Assembly (NCBI GenBank): GCA_949358305.1
Contig: OX442317.1
Span: forward strand, 10,978,186-11,042,185
DNA: 64,000 nt
Origin: Strigamia acuminata
Lineage: Eukaryota; Arthropoda; Chilopoda; Geophilomorpha; Linotaeniidae
Reading direction: 5' to 3'
In this document: piece after piece, positions 1-14,340 of the stretch
Position numbering within the stretch: the first letter of the stretch is position 1
Layout: every line of letters starts with the position of its first letter
The notes under the pieces: generated by a model
Databases searched by the model: none
The model's input: only the letters and a program-made list of their open reading frames with translations
Told to the model about the DNA's origin: nothing
Made by a program: the position numbers and the translations under genes

Positions 1-3387
<3,387 letters not shown>

Positions 3388-4700
3388 TGAAATTGGAGAT
3401 GTGGTGAAGAGGCAATACCTGCTCGAATGCAGGACCTATCAAATTCGCGAAGTTGCAGAGAGACGACGAAATATCCAGCTAAACATAACTGGAAGTTGGT
3501 TGAAGAATCAATAGGGGTGCAATGATGTGTCCCGAAATTGCAATTTCCATCTGGATTTGCAAAAAAAAATTATTAGCTTTGTTCTGTTCCATTTTCTTCA
3601 TTTTTTAATTATTTTTTTTCTATTGCTTTTCCTGTTTATTTTTCTCACTTAATTGTCCTTTTTTTGTAACTCAAAACAGCTACAACACTGTATTCGGTTT
3701 AAACATGTAAGCAATTTTCACAGTAACAGCAGATCAGACTAATTCGTGGGAAGAATATTTTTGTTTAAATTTCGTATTTGAAGGGTGAATCGTAAAATAG
3801 ATTTGGAATGAAAAATTGAATTTTTCTTATAGATTTGGTTTATATTTAACTCTAATATGCGTCATAGGTGAGTTGCCTTGTTTAAAGCTAATAAAAACAC
3901 TTGGTTTTAATTCCATCAGTTGTCATAATTATCATCTTGAAATCACAACATTAAGTATTTTTTTCAAAATGTTATGATTGGGAACTGGCTACCGTCTTCC
4001 ACCGAAAATAAGACCATATAACCCCATCCTGGGGTTGTATTCAAATACAGAGTACAACACCGTGGTCTCATATTCATCCAATATCACGTAAGTTTGTTAA
4101 AAAAGCAAAATTCTTATTTACTCTATTAATTTGTATTTATTACTCTGTTTAAAAAAACAAACAAGATATATAAATTAACAAAAACCACTATAAAAAAACA
4201 CTAAATGAAAACCTACTATAAGCGTTCAGTGCACATTTTGGATGCATATACGTTTCAAATATTTAAAAAAAAAATTGAATATAACACCGTCAGCGCTTTC
4301 CAAATTGTTGCCCAACAATTAAAACATAGTGAATTCAGATTATGAGCAGTAATGAATCTCCATTTAAACCTAAAATTATGAATAAACTTTCATAAATAAT
4401 TAGTTTTAATAAAAACTTTATTCCAATTTATACAAATAAATTGAATGGAAGATTTTTAAATGAATGATTCAAAATCCTTAGTGAAGAATTGTGTTTTTCT
4501 AAAATGGAAATTAATCTATTTTGATTAAGTTGTCACGTCATAATTAGGATAGGTCAAGAATACGATTCTACTAACTTAACACTGGAAAAAAAAGTAGATT
4601 TCTATACTTGTAAAACATTGTAAATATAAAGGTAGATAGGTTTTACAAGTTTGGAAATTAGATTTACAAACAATTGAAAATAAGCTTTTTCTCAGCATAT
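3388..4700. other. UPF1 3' UTR and AT-rich flank, no gene seen
   Basis: AT-rich sequence after the UPF1 stop. I see no long open frame and no recognisable gene. A possible polyadenylation signal lies at 3890. A short palindrome (AACCCCA, 3-nt gap, TGGGGTT) occurs near 4020-4040. The part beyond about 3900 could be degraded repeat, but I cannot assign it. Confidence 0.6.
3890..3895 (+). terminator. Candidate polyadenylation signal AATAAA for UPF1
   Basis: First clear AATAAA downstream of the UPF1 stop, about 500 nt into the 3' flank. It is a motif match only; the cleavage site is not visible. Confidence 0.45.
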
Positions 4701-4826
4701 TTACAATCTAGGAAGGAGACCATTTCCATGACTTTTTTTACAATCTAGGAAGGAGACCATTTCCATGACTTTTTTTACAATCTAGGAAGGAGACCATTTC
4801 CATGACTTTTTTTATAATCTAGGAAG
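4701..4826. repeat. 37-bp tandem repeat, 3 full copies plus a part copy
   Basis: Units begin at 4701, 4738, 4775 and 4812, each opening TTACAATCTAGGAAG. The first three are almost identical. The fourth has TTATAATCT and breaks off after 15 bp exactly where the LTR of element G begins, so the array abuts or was cut by that insertion. Confidence 0.9.
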
Positions 4827-5419
4827 TGTGGTGATTCGGCATCACCAGAAGATGTAATTAGTGGTAATTATCATATTATTAATTCTCGACACTAGAGTGC
4901 GCTGGAAACGTTGACTAGACTGACTAGTCCAAGAGATTTGCATATGACGTCACTTCCGGTTAGTATATATTACCGAACCGGGCCGGAAACGACACTACAG
5001 TTACCACATTCAGCAAGAGCACCATTTACCTCACCTTTCAGGCCGTTTCACGGATTGATCGAGGACCGGTGCCCGCTGACCATTTCAACTGTACAACAGC
5101 CATTTCTATTTAACGTGGCCAATCCACGTTAGAATAGATATCCAAGCGATATTCGTTTAATTCGCACGAGAAAGCGAATTCTCACGTGTTCATTATAACA
5201 CGTGAAAAACCCTAGACAACAAAGCAGACCACGCGTAGGCCTAACCGATTTAAGAACAATCGTTTAGCAGCGAATCGTGTTCGCAGGAGAACCCGAAGAC
5301 CAATCTATAATATAATTGTATTTAATCGTAAGTGTAATAAATAAAGGAATCACTTCCTTCTAAACCAAATCCCGTGTCTACTATTATTATTCTATTGTCC
5401 ACAAAGTCGAATCACGACA
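4827..5419 (+). repeat. 5' LTR of element G
   Basis: Starts TGTGGTGATTCGG and ends GAATCACGACA (TG...CA), 593 bp, followed after 2 nt by a primer-binding-site-like sequence. It contains AATAAA near 5339-5345 and strong hairpins, for example TCACGTGTT/AACACGTGA near 5190-5215. No second copy is present, so the borders rest on the terminal dinucleotides and the PBS. Confidence 0.7.
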
Positions 5420-5421
5420 CG

Positions 5422-5439
5422 TGGGGGTCTGTCCGGTAT
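5422..5439 (+). other. Primer-binding site of G (tRNA-Pro-like)
   Basis: TGGGGGTCTGTCCGGTAT, two bases after the LTR. It resembles the classical proline-tRNA PBS (TGGGGGCTCGTCCGGGAT) with a few mismatches. The tRNA assignment is from memory. Confidence 0.55.
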
Positions 5440-5514
5440 AGATTTTGCTAACCTTCCGACAAAACTATAGAATAATAACCGGGATCTTTCAATCGATCAT
5501 TATATCGAAAGAAA

Positions 5515-5773
5515 ATGACGAAAACCACCGCTGAAGATAGAAAGAAACGCAACGCCGAAAAGGAGAGAAGAGAAGCCGAAGAAGCGTCGCAAAGGGAAGC
5601 GGAGGAGGCGAACCACGTGGAACAAGAAGTCGAGACTAACTCGACCGAAATTCCAATCGATTCGTCAAAAGAAGTCGACCCCATCGCAAGAAGACTCCTA
5701 TTCACCAGAGGGGAATTCCAAGGACCAGGTGTAGGCTTACGAGGGCGCAGTGGAAGTCTTAAAGACTGAAAAC
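5515..5773 (+). pseudogene. Element G gag N-terminus, interrupted
   Basis: The frame from ATG 5515 encodes a highly charged Lys/Glu/Arg-rich start typical of a coiled Mag/gypsy Gag. It stops at 5767-5769. In the next frame, coding-like sequence starting near 5724 runs through the copia A insertion site and continues at 18623 for about 33 codons to TAA near 18710, so G carries at least one frameshift near 5720 as well as the insertion. No zinc knuckle or pol is visible. Assignment to gag is from position after the LTR and PBS. Confidence 0.55.
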
Positions 5774-6252
5774 TGTTCTAATTTGTCGCTGCAGTGTTGG
5801 TTGAAAAAAAAAGAAAAACTCAGTTTTTCAGGTGCCGCATCAATTGGCCAACATGGCCGCTTCATTTATTACGTGAAGAGTGAAGTTGTGTGATTTACAG
5901 AACAAATCTTTGGCACTAGTTACAAAATAGTTTAAACAATATAGAATGAATCTGTAAAATAAGTATGGCAGTACATTTGTGCCAATTGCAAAACATTTAT
6001 ACAATTGTAAAAATTCCTTGGAATATAAAACAACAAATGTACAACAGTGAAGTCTACAATACAACTAAAAAAATGGCATGATGCAAACAACGACATTACT
6101 CTCACAATTAAACACTTTGGGCCGCTCAAATGCAAAATATAACCACCTTAGCAATTGCACATCACCAGCGCACTAAATCAGAAACATGCGCCTAAAACAG
6201 ACACGCAAATAACAATGTGCCCGTCCACAGCATAAGTCGATCATTTCTAACA
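5774..6252 (-). repeat. 3' LTR of copia A
   Basis: TGTTCTAATTTG...TTTCTAACA, 479 bp, identical to 18139-18617. On the minus strand it is preceded by the purine tract AGAAGGGGTT at 6253-6262, the expected plus-strand primer. Confidence 0.95.
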
Positions 6253-6269
6253 AACCCCTTCTGATCGAC

Positions 6270-8890
6270 TCAGAAAAATATACTCTCATTAAGAGTAGAC
6301 AACTTTGGGCGCGAAAGCCATTTCGTCAACAAATCTGCTATATTTGACGTCCCGGGAATATGGCGGATATGAAACATTTCTGCTTCAAAAAGATCTCGAA
6401 GAAAGTGGAACTTAACTTCAATATGTTTGTTCGCACGATTCTCGATACGATTCTTAGAGTACTGTATCGCAGCAGTACTGTCTGCAAGAATGCAAGGTTT
6501 CGTGGGAACAAACATGGATGCTATCAAATCGATCCCGAAAAGGCGTTTCAGCCATACAAGCTCCCGCACACCGTCAACGATGGCCACAAACTCGCTTTCC
6601 ATAATTGAAAGTGAAGTCATTCGCTGACGGCGGCATGACCAAGTGATAGGTACACCACCCAAAAACACAATGTGTCCACCGAAGCTCCGTCTCGTATCCA
6701 TATCTGAAGCATACGAAGCGTCGGTGAACGCTGACAAATCCGTGTTTCGACAATTCGACAAGTCTATGCTCAAATGTGCTGTTGTTTTTAGGTACTTTAA
6801 AACCTGTAAGAGCATATTAACATGCTTTGTCGTGTGGCTTTCGTTGTACTGCGACAACACTATGACCGAGAATAGAATGTCGGGTCGTGTCCTCGCAGCA
6901 ATAAACATCAAAGATCCCACCAAAGATCGATATGGGAACGTGGAGTTCAACCTCTCCCCAGTTCGAGGGATCATGGTTCCCACTGTCCCTGGTACTGTCA
7001 CACGACAATTGGTGTCAATCTTAAAAAGATTGCAGACTTTGTCAATATAGGTCCGCTGATGAATCCGGATATGACCGTCCCCTCTCTCAAACTCTACTCC
7101 GAGTAATAAAGTCACTTTCCCGAGATTCACCAGTTCGAACTCGTCACTAATCCATTTCAGAACTAATTGTTCTGCGGTTTTATCCCGCGTAAACAAGACG
7201 ATATCGTCCACGTAGACGATGAGTATGGCATCACGATCGAGGGCATACACGCAATTTAAACCCGGAATGGCAACAAACCCGATTCGTAATAACTCCGTAT
7301 GTAGTTTTTCGAACCACATACGGCCCGACTGGTGTAGCCCATACAATGCCTTTCCTAGGCGCCAGCATTTCCCCACATTTTTAGTCGTTTGGTATCCTTT
7401 AGGAATACGCATAAATTGTGGAATATCGAGGTCCCCATAAAGATAGGCGGCCTTTATATCTATGTGGGTGTCACGCCAGTTCCCCAAAACTACTAGGACA
7501 CAGAAGAAAACCAATACGATTACAAAGTTCACCACTGGTGAAAAGACTTCATTAAAGTCGAAGCCCGGCTTCTGTTTGAAACCTTGTGCAACTAGTCTTG
7601 CACGAAATCGTTTGATTTCCCCCTTATCGTCACGTTTGACTTTGTATATCCACTTATTACCTAATAATTCTTTATCAGGTGGGATATTAACCTCCTCATA
7701 CACATCTCGTTCGTGAAAAATGTTGATTTCATCATCCATGGCATCATTCCAGTCTTTGTGATTTGGGCTCGACACAGCTTCTTCAAATGTTCCAGGTTCC
7801 ACAATACACATATGTGCCTCTGGTATGATCCTTGGGATTCCTTTGGGAATAAACTCGAATTGCCCTGGGTTATACACATAACCTTCGTCTTCGCACCATC
7901 GTGCGACCTCGAGACGACTTCGCAATCTTTCATTCAGGGGTGTTTGATAATAAACATCTATCCTCCCTTTAGTCATTCCCCTCTTTCTTGTGATTTCATG
8001 TCGTACCCATTGTGACATGTCTAAAGGTCGTAATTCTTCATCTCTTCCTTCTTCAACCCCGCCCTCAGCCGACTCAAATGTATCTACAAATGTTTCAAAT
8101 GACTCTTCCATTTGTTCTTGAGGTTCATCCTTTATCTCTGTGATTACTTCATCAGGATCAGGGTATCTAGGAATAATGGGACTAACAGCCCTCTGAGAAG
8201 AAGTGGGTTTCACAATGGGCTTGGGAGTACTAGGTAATGGGGGTTTGGCTTTTGGTGGAGGTGGAGCTGGATCAGATGAATAATCATTTTCATCTTCAGA
8301 TTCATGCTCTTCAGAGGGCAACTCCATCAACCTTCTAGTTGATCCCGATAATTTCGACGGTTCCCTTTTCTTGACCTCCCCCTCGTACCAATAAATATTC
8401 TCAAATATTTTTACATGTTTGGATTCTATCACACATCTGCTTTTCGAATCCCAAATTCTATACCCCTGGGTATTGATTGCATAGCCAATCAATGCCCCTG
8501 TCCAAGCCCTTTGCTCAAGTTTGGTTTGTCTATTTTGAGACGGTATATGGACGTACACTTTTGATCCGATGCAACGCAAGTGCCTAACTGACACTTTTCG
8601 TCCATAAAACACGCAAAAAGGAATTCTGTTTTCTAATGTAAAACTCGGGAATCTGTTCTTCAGATATACGAATGTAACAGCTAATTCCCCCCATAAGTTA
8701 GCCGGAAACTTATTTTCAATAACCATCGCTCTAACCCCTTCTAATATGGTTCTATTGGCCCGTTCAGCCACCGAGTTCATCTCGGGCGAGTATGGATTCG
8801 ACCTTTGACATTTAATGCCTTGATCGTTGGTAAAAGTTTCCCAGCTTCTAGAGATAAATTCTCCCCCGTTGTCGGTTCTTATGGCTTTGA
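6270..8890 (-). pseudogene. Copia A Pol, C-terminal part: integrase core, RT, RNase H
   Basis: Long open frame read on the minus strand from the edge of element B. In order: integrase core with the DNGGEF catalytic-Asp motif and the downstream Glu in an AERANR context, a proline/acid-rich linker, copia reverse transcriptase with YVDD in LIVYVDDIVLF, and RNase H with TDASYAS and MESEF. It ends with a short tail at 6270. The protein would begin far upstream (16869), so this part is separated from its N-terminus by B. The junction is clean: removing B and one CCTT restores reading from Arg-Lys-Val into the core. No stop occurs within this piece. Confidence 0.93.
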
Positions 8891-8894
8891 CCTT

Positions 8895-10614
8895 TGTGAC
8901 GGTGACGACCACAACTCCCATTTGACAATGGTACCGGGAATAGATCGCATTACAATACAGTGAATAATACAAGAGATAAAATACAAGACAGTTTATTGTT
9001 GGCAAACAATATAAATGCAACTAAATTATACATGAGACTAATGCCGACATTTGGCAAGTTAAATCAAACTTACTAAACTATACAATGGTTTGGCTGTGGA
9101 AAACAGCCCTAAAATAATGTCAATTACGTGTCTGGAATATGGGAGCGGTTGTCCCATCGCTCGACCTGGTTATAGATGTCGTCTAAGCCGGATGGCTGCG
9201 TCCTGGAGTCCGATACGGCTTTGCTGGTTCCTTGGTTCGCTTTTGTGTAATTATCGCACGTCGATAAATCGAATGATCTGAGAGGTACGGTTGACTCATT
9301 TGCACCGCCACAACTTAGGTTGGATATTGTTGTAAGTAAATGGATTCATTTACTTATCAATATTCCGGAATGAATTACATTTAATTCATAAGTCGTTGTG
9401 AGTTCTTTTCAGATGTTTCGCCGATAAGTTATTCTCAACTTATCGTCACAATTAGTTTCCATATTCTGTAATTAAGTCTCGTGACTTAATTTGTTTAACT
9501 TGTATTCAAGTTAATATTGCTTTTGCTGTTGAAGATAAAACAATTAGACTTCCCGTCGCAATCACACCTGTTGCCGTCGATAGAATACGCCTTGCCATGC
9601 AGAACGGTATCAAGCGTCCCCTGCGTCGCAGCACGGTCGTTCGTCTAGCGATTGACGGTACCACTTCACAGGAGTCGATAGCTCGCGGCTCCGCACAGCA
9701 GTTTAGTCCTTCGCGGTACTAATAACAAACCGACTGCTTTGGCACCGAATACCATGAGAATTAGTTTACCAAACACTTGGTGCTACTCGTGGTTACTGTA
9801 AGTCAGACTACTTTGGCACCATCAGGCGATGGAACAAACTCTCAACAATACCGGTGCTTACTTACGGTAACAGAATGCTTTCATACCGAAAATGACCACT
9901 TAGACCTGCCCAGAGGATACTGAGTTGCACAGAAGGCGGGTTCTCCTCGGCGAGCCCGTATGACGGAAACATGAATAGTCCGAATCGTCGACTTCAATTG
10001 CCGGTGGTCGCATGATTCTGTAGAATCATGCAGCGGTTCTTTGTGAATAAATCAACAAAGAACCAAATGGTTCGTGAACAATGAAATTTCTAGTTTTGTT
10101 AGTAAAAGTACCAAAACAAAACACAGTCAAAATCAGAGCTGCGGGATCGCTTGTTGTCGGGGTATATATACCTCGACCGGATTAGTGATAGCCAATCAAT
10201 CACCTGAATCCGTGGATTCGCAGGACACTTTTAGGGATTAAAGAGTCCGGACCTAGCAGAGAACTCTGGTCTGCAAGAGCTTGGCGGGTTCTCTACAATC
10301 CCACCAATCATATCAATCGAACGATTGATTGATTCATAAAAACCTCTTTTCTGTCGAAATAGAGATTCTAATCAACCGTTTATAAATAACAACCATTAAT
10401 ATATATTTATATTAATGCTAATAAAGCTTCTTTTCGCTCTTAAATAAATATATTCTTATATTTATTTGCAAGATTTAACTCACATTTCGAATTTACCGCT
10501 AACTTGCGGTTACGCCATCTAGTGGCGGGTTTGAGCATTGACAAATGCGGGTTTTACCGATAACGTAAGTTTTCGGCCGTGATATTAAATAAATGACGCC
10601 TATAAACCGTCATA
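8895..10614 (-). repeat. Complete (3') LTR of element B
   Basis: 1720 bp. On the minus strand it begins TATGACGGTTTATAGG after the purine tract and ends CCGTCACA. The terminal dinucleotide is TA where F and D have TG. The last 142 bp on the plus strand (10473-10614) recur at 13822-13963 with one difference. It contains the CGCCATCTAGTGG segment also seen in the LTR of F. Confidence 0.85.
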
Positions 10615-11106
10615 CATCCCCCTTAATAACTCCACTTATGATATCCAAGATAAATAAGTTTATGTTATTCCTTTGAATAGCTTTATTAATATCGCGGAAA
10701 CTTCCTTTTCCACAATCGAGGATCAGCGACTCAAAATAATGTTCATATTTTAATGCTCACAATAAATTCTTTTAATGAATTATCCTTATAAAAATATTTT
10801 TCAGGTTACAAAAAATAAAAAACAATAAGAATCGAAGTTACAGATCGTCTTCTCATTTCTCTCAAACAATTATCACTCTTTTTGAAAGACGGGAACAAAT
10901 ATAATTTCAGAAATTATTTCTTTTTCGATTAATATTTTTAGCAAAATGTTTTTCATTTCTTAGGGGATATCTTTTTGATTCCTCCTCTAAAAAATAACGT
11001 GAAGATATATATCACAAATGCTTATTAGTTATCACAAAACATTTTCTTAATTTCTTGTTAATTCTAACACTTTTAATTTCTTAAATTCCGAAATTACTTC
11101 TGGGAG
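10615..11106 (-). other. Element B 3' untranslated region and polypurine tract
   Basis: AT-rich stretch between the ORF3 stop and the LTR. The LTR-proximal end reads AAGGGGGATG on the minus strand, the expected plus-strand primer; F has CGGGGGATG at the same place. No gene seen. Confidence 0.7.
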
Positions 11107-12741
11107 TCACTTGTCTTCTTCTACCTCGGTATCTGACTCAACTTTTTCCGATTTGGCTATTTCACTGACGTTGTTTTCAACTTCTTTCCCTGGCGAAATA
11201 ACCAATGAAGGTTTTCTATCTATAACGAACTGGAGCGGTTCATTCGAATCTTCTCCTAAATCTTCAGGCGGTGGAGATTTCGGCACGTATTCTGGAGTTT
11301 TATCGATTAACTCGTAACTATCCTGGATGACCTTCTTTGAGGCGTCATACACCTCGGCTACACATGGCAATCCGTAGAACCATGACGGGTTTACAAACCC
11401 TTTTCCCTCCGTGTTGACTTTGTCGATGAGCAGCGTCCATATGTGCTCTAATACGGCAAAGGATTCTCCTCTGTTCGCATCAAACACCAATTTCATGATG
11501 TGAACCGCATAGTTAATAAATAACGGATCGGTGGTGCCCTGCTGGATCTGTTCGGAGATCTTCTCCGCAATCTGCAGGAGTACTGGAAAATAGTAACTTA
11601 CTTCAAACTCGAACAGGTGTGCGATTTTTGCTCCTGGCGGGGGGAAAAACGGTTCGATGAGAAGTTCGTTCGTAGCTTTCAGCTCCTCAGTTGTCGGTGC
11701 AGTTTGACAACTCTTGTTGGCAACGGTCGACTTTCGCGGCGTTTTCGAGCTCTCTAGAGCCTCTTTCGGGATCTTTAGATCTTGCAGTTCCTTCCCTAAC
11801 GGAGTCTTTATGGCGTTTAAAAACGCTGGACTGATATAAGGCGATTTTCCGTTGCTTGACAACACTACTTTACATTCCGGACAGGTTGCCCATAACCTGG
11901 CCGGCGGAGGATGAATTCCTTTTACCACGACAGGCAAGAAGCTGGGCCGCCACGGCTGGCTCTTGGGCCTCTTTTTGGTGCCTTCACAGTTGGCACACTG
12001 CGCCAAGTGGCCTCCCGTCTCGGATCCTGAGACCCACCCGACTGCGGCGCAGAAGGGGCACGGTATTTCGTTCCTCGAAAGTACCATATCGTCGTGTGGT
12101 TTGCCTTCTTCCGTATCGCGTCTACATTGGTCTCGTCGTTTTTGGATTTGACGCACCTTGTTCGCCAGCCTCTGGCGATCTGACCATGATTGCGTTTCCC
12201 TTGAGTTTCGACCATGACTACTGGAATGAGAACGTTCGGTTCTACGTCGTTCCGGTGAATTGTCGAAACTAACATATTCACGCCTGGATCTGTTGTCCGA
12301 TTTTTTGGCCTCGGAAGACTTTTCTTCTGCAACACGGCTCTTTTTTCGCTCTGGCGAATTAATCCTAGTTCGTACGACTTCTACTGTCCTCTGACGACTT
12401 GTACCGGGTCGACTTGTATCGATTGGCGGATTATTTCGTTCGAAATCATCTTTCCTGTTCGTTTTCTTGGGAATAACAAATGGTTTCGATGCAGTCTCTT
12501 TTTCTGCAGGTGGATCGTGTAGTGTTGGGATCTCAGGTGGGCCGAGTTCGGCGGGGAGCAATTCCGGGTGCTCGCGGGCCCAACTCAAGATATCCCAGCC
12601 TCGCGCGTTTATAATAACGGGTGTCTTCGGACAACCTTCCACGAATACTGCAGCGGATACTGGAGGAGGCGTTACTTCTTCCTCCGATGAAGAGGATTCA
12701 ATCAGCACGTATTTCCGTTTCTTCTCAATTTTCTTTCCCAT
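11107..12741 (-). CDS. Element B ORF3, Arg/Ser-rich protein with three CxxC pairs
   Basis: 544 aa from the ATG at 12741, chosen because it follows a splice-acceptor-like CCTAG (12746-12750) and matches the MG(K/S) start of the F and D homologues. N-terminus basic with a Ser/Glu run; residues ~100-215 are Arg/Ser/Glu-rich; a conserved segment QCRRDTEEGKPHD leads into CPFC at ~228, then CANC and CPEC. The C-terminal ~200 residues are mixed helical-looking sequence with an acidic end. No signal peptide, transmembrane segment or protease motif is visible, so it is not an Env-like protein. The paired cysteines suggest zinc binding. Function unknown. It is the only intact ORF left in B, with the second Cys group less Cys-rich than in F and D. 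Confidence 0.85.
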   Translation of the reverse strand: MGKKIEKKRKYVLIESSSSEEEVTPPPVSAAVFVEGCPKTPVIINARGWDILSWAREHPELLPAELGPPEIPTLHDPPAEKETASKPFVIPKKTNRKDDFERNNPPIDTSRPGTSRQRTVEVVRTRINSPERKKSRVAEEKSSEAKKSDNRSRREYVSFDNSPERRRTERSHSSSHGRNSRETQSWSDRQRLANKVRQIQKRRDQCRRDTEEGKPHDDMVLSRNEIPCPFCAAVGWVSGSETGGHLAQCANCEGTKKRPKSQPWRPSFLPVVVKGIHPPPARLWATCPECKVVLSSNGKSPYISPAFLNAIKTPLGKELQDLKIPKEALESSKTPRKSTVANKSCQTAPTTEELKATNELLIEPFFPPPGAKIAHLFEFEVSYYFPVLLQIAEKISEQIQQGTTDPLFINYAVHIMKLVFDANRGESFAVLEHIWTLLIDKVNTEGKGFVNPSWFYGLPCVAEVYDASKKVIQDSYELIDKTPEYVPKSPPPEDLGEDSNEPLQFVIDRKPSLVISPGKEVENNVSEIAKSEKVESDTEVEEDK

Positions 12742-13521
12742 TTTTCTAGGAAAAATAAAACAAAAATTGTACATAAATGCTGTCAGAGCCATCTATCGGG
12801 GGAATTCGTAAATTTCCTCGATAGTTTCGATATATTCTTATATCTCTTTCGCGTGTTATTTTATCATGTAAAATCTCGATAAAATCATTATAACACTTAC
12901 GCCTAGATGTCGAGAGTCTAACTGAATGTTAGAATGAACTGGTAAGTCGACTTTTAATTGATGACGTCGCTAATTTTCTTCTGACGAAAACTTCTATCGC
13001 GACTTTGGAGTACTAAAATATAGATACCATATTCAATATCGAGCGATATAATTCAAATCATTACTACTTACATTCAGATATTCCTTTCTGAATGACGTAT
13101 CGACAATTTCGTTGGCGAGAGAAAATGAATTTCCTCCTTGAAGAAGCGCGTGTCTCCCTCGGTCGATTTATTAATCAGCTTACTCCTTCCTTTCTTTCTG
13201 GAAAGTCACTGTAAATTTATGTCAATTTACATAATGTTCCTGGATTATTATTGTCATAATAATTGATAATTACCAATAAAAATCCTGAATTTCTTTATAA
13301 GAATCCTGATCAAATTGTTCCTGGTCCGGCGAATCCACTCGTTCACACGTGTGTGTGAAAAGTTTTATCGCAAGAACAAATCTTCTACTCTCTACCCCGG
13401 GTATTTTTAATATACCCTCCTATTGGTTATAAATTAACCATGACTCATTTGTGGGTCAAAAGTGACCCGGTGTTTATTTTAAATAAACTAATTTGTGATT
13501 TTATAAGATGCGCTATTTAAT
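12742..13521 (-). other. Spacer between pol tail and ORF3 in element B
   Basis: About 780 bp without a gene. By analogy with the ~1.1 kb pol-ORF3 spacers in F and D, it probably acts as the intron or leader upstream of the ORF3 acceptor. A pyrimidine/T-rich tract and CCTAG precede the ORF3 ATG. Confidence 0.5.
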
Positions 13522-13821
13522 TTAGCGGCGATCTTGAATCAAATTCACAAAATCTATCGCATATTCTGGATTCGGTGTAGCGACTCGCTTCGCTTGCGGC
13601 TGTAATTGTGGGGGTTCACAATTTTTTCTCTTCCTAAGGTTATAATCATGCTTCGGGTTGTGAATTACAATATTGCTTTCTTCTGAAGCAGGTGTCGTAA
13701 TTTCTTCCGAATCTAATTCCATGCTAGTAGAATTATTCCCTAAATCTTGTTTGTTTAATTCTTCCGAATTATCCACGATTGATTCGTTATTCATCCAATC
13801 GGGGTTGGGATGATTTTCCAA
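13522..13821 (-). pseudogene. Element B remnant of Pol C-terminus
   Basis: An open frame reads on the minus strand from inside the LTR remnant (possible ATG at 13893) through ~100 codons to the stop at 13522. The non-LTR part contains NPDWMNNES, matching NPKWM(D/N)ES in the Pol tails of F and D, and a basic YNLRKRK segment as in the Pol tail of C. It is the last piece of pol left by the internal deletion. The LTR-Pol fused ORF of 123 aa is probably a by-product. Confidence 0.75.
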
Positions 13822-13963
13822 ATTTAACTCACATTTCGAATTTACCGCTAACTTGCGGTTACGCCATCTAGTGGCGGGTTTGAGCATTGACAAATGCGGG
13901 TTTTACCGATAACGTAAGTTTTCGGCCGTAATATTAAATAAATGACGCCTATAAACCGTCATA
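13822..13963 (-). repeat. Truncated 5' LTR of element B
   Basis: 142 bp matching 10473-10614 with a single base change, then an abrupt switch to pol sequence. It represents the first part of U3 only. Confidence 0.88.
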
Positions 13964-13967
13964 CCTT

Positions 13968-14336
13968 TCGAGAAGTTGTTTTCTCAACTTCGTTCTTCCA
14001 AACTTTAAATCTTTCAAGGACTTCGCTCTTTTGCTTCATCATGAAGATCCACGTGTATCTGGAGAAGTCGTCAACTATAATCAAGTAAAACTTTGCCCCA
14101 CCCTGTGAGGTTACTTTGGTGGCCCCCCAGACATCCATGTGTACTAGATCCAAAATCCCAGTTGTTTTTATCTCCCCTATCGGTGGAAAACTAACCCGGG
14201 TACTTTTAGCTTTATGACAAGCATCACAATGTGAAGCATCGTCCTTTGTCAACTTTACTCCAAATACATCGGTTGACTTAGCCATTTCTTTAATTCCCTG
14301 TATATTCAGGTGCCCAAATCTCGAATGCCAATAGTC
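13968..14336 (-). pseudogene. Copia A Pol, pre-integrase zinc domain and integrase start
   Basis: On the minus strand, DYWHSRFGHLN, then CDACHKAKS (the HHCC zinc-binding module of copia integrase) and the first catalytic Asp in LVHMDVWG, ending at Arg-Lys-Val beside element B. It lies between B and the MITE. If MITE and one TTAA are removed, this frame is one base out of step with the upstream gag-protease frame, so A carries a 1-nt frameshift near this junction or the MITE insertion was imprecise. Confidence 0.88.
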
Positions 14337-14340
14337 TTAA

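Larger units (their letters stand above)
8895..13963 (-). mobile_element. Gypsy-family deletion derivative B carrying only ORF3
   Basis: Inserted in the integrase region of copia A with a 4-bp duplication CCTT (8891-8894 and 13964-13967). On the minus strand it consists of the first 142 bp of an LTR, the last ~100 codons of a gypsy Pol, a spacer, an intact 544-codon ORF3, a purine tract and a complete 1720-bp LTR. The rest of the 5' LTR, the PBS, gag and nearly all of pol are absent. It belongs to the same wider family as F and D, shown by the shared ORF3 and Pol tail. It cannot move by itself. Confidence 0.88.

Noticed and set aside
9541-10200. Possible tRNA or rRNA gene in the LTR of B
   Set aside because: Short stems exist, but I cannot fold a cloverleaf or recognise rRNA sequence.
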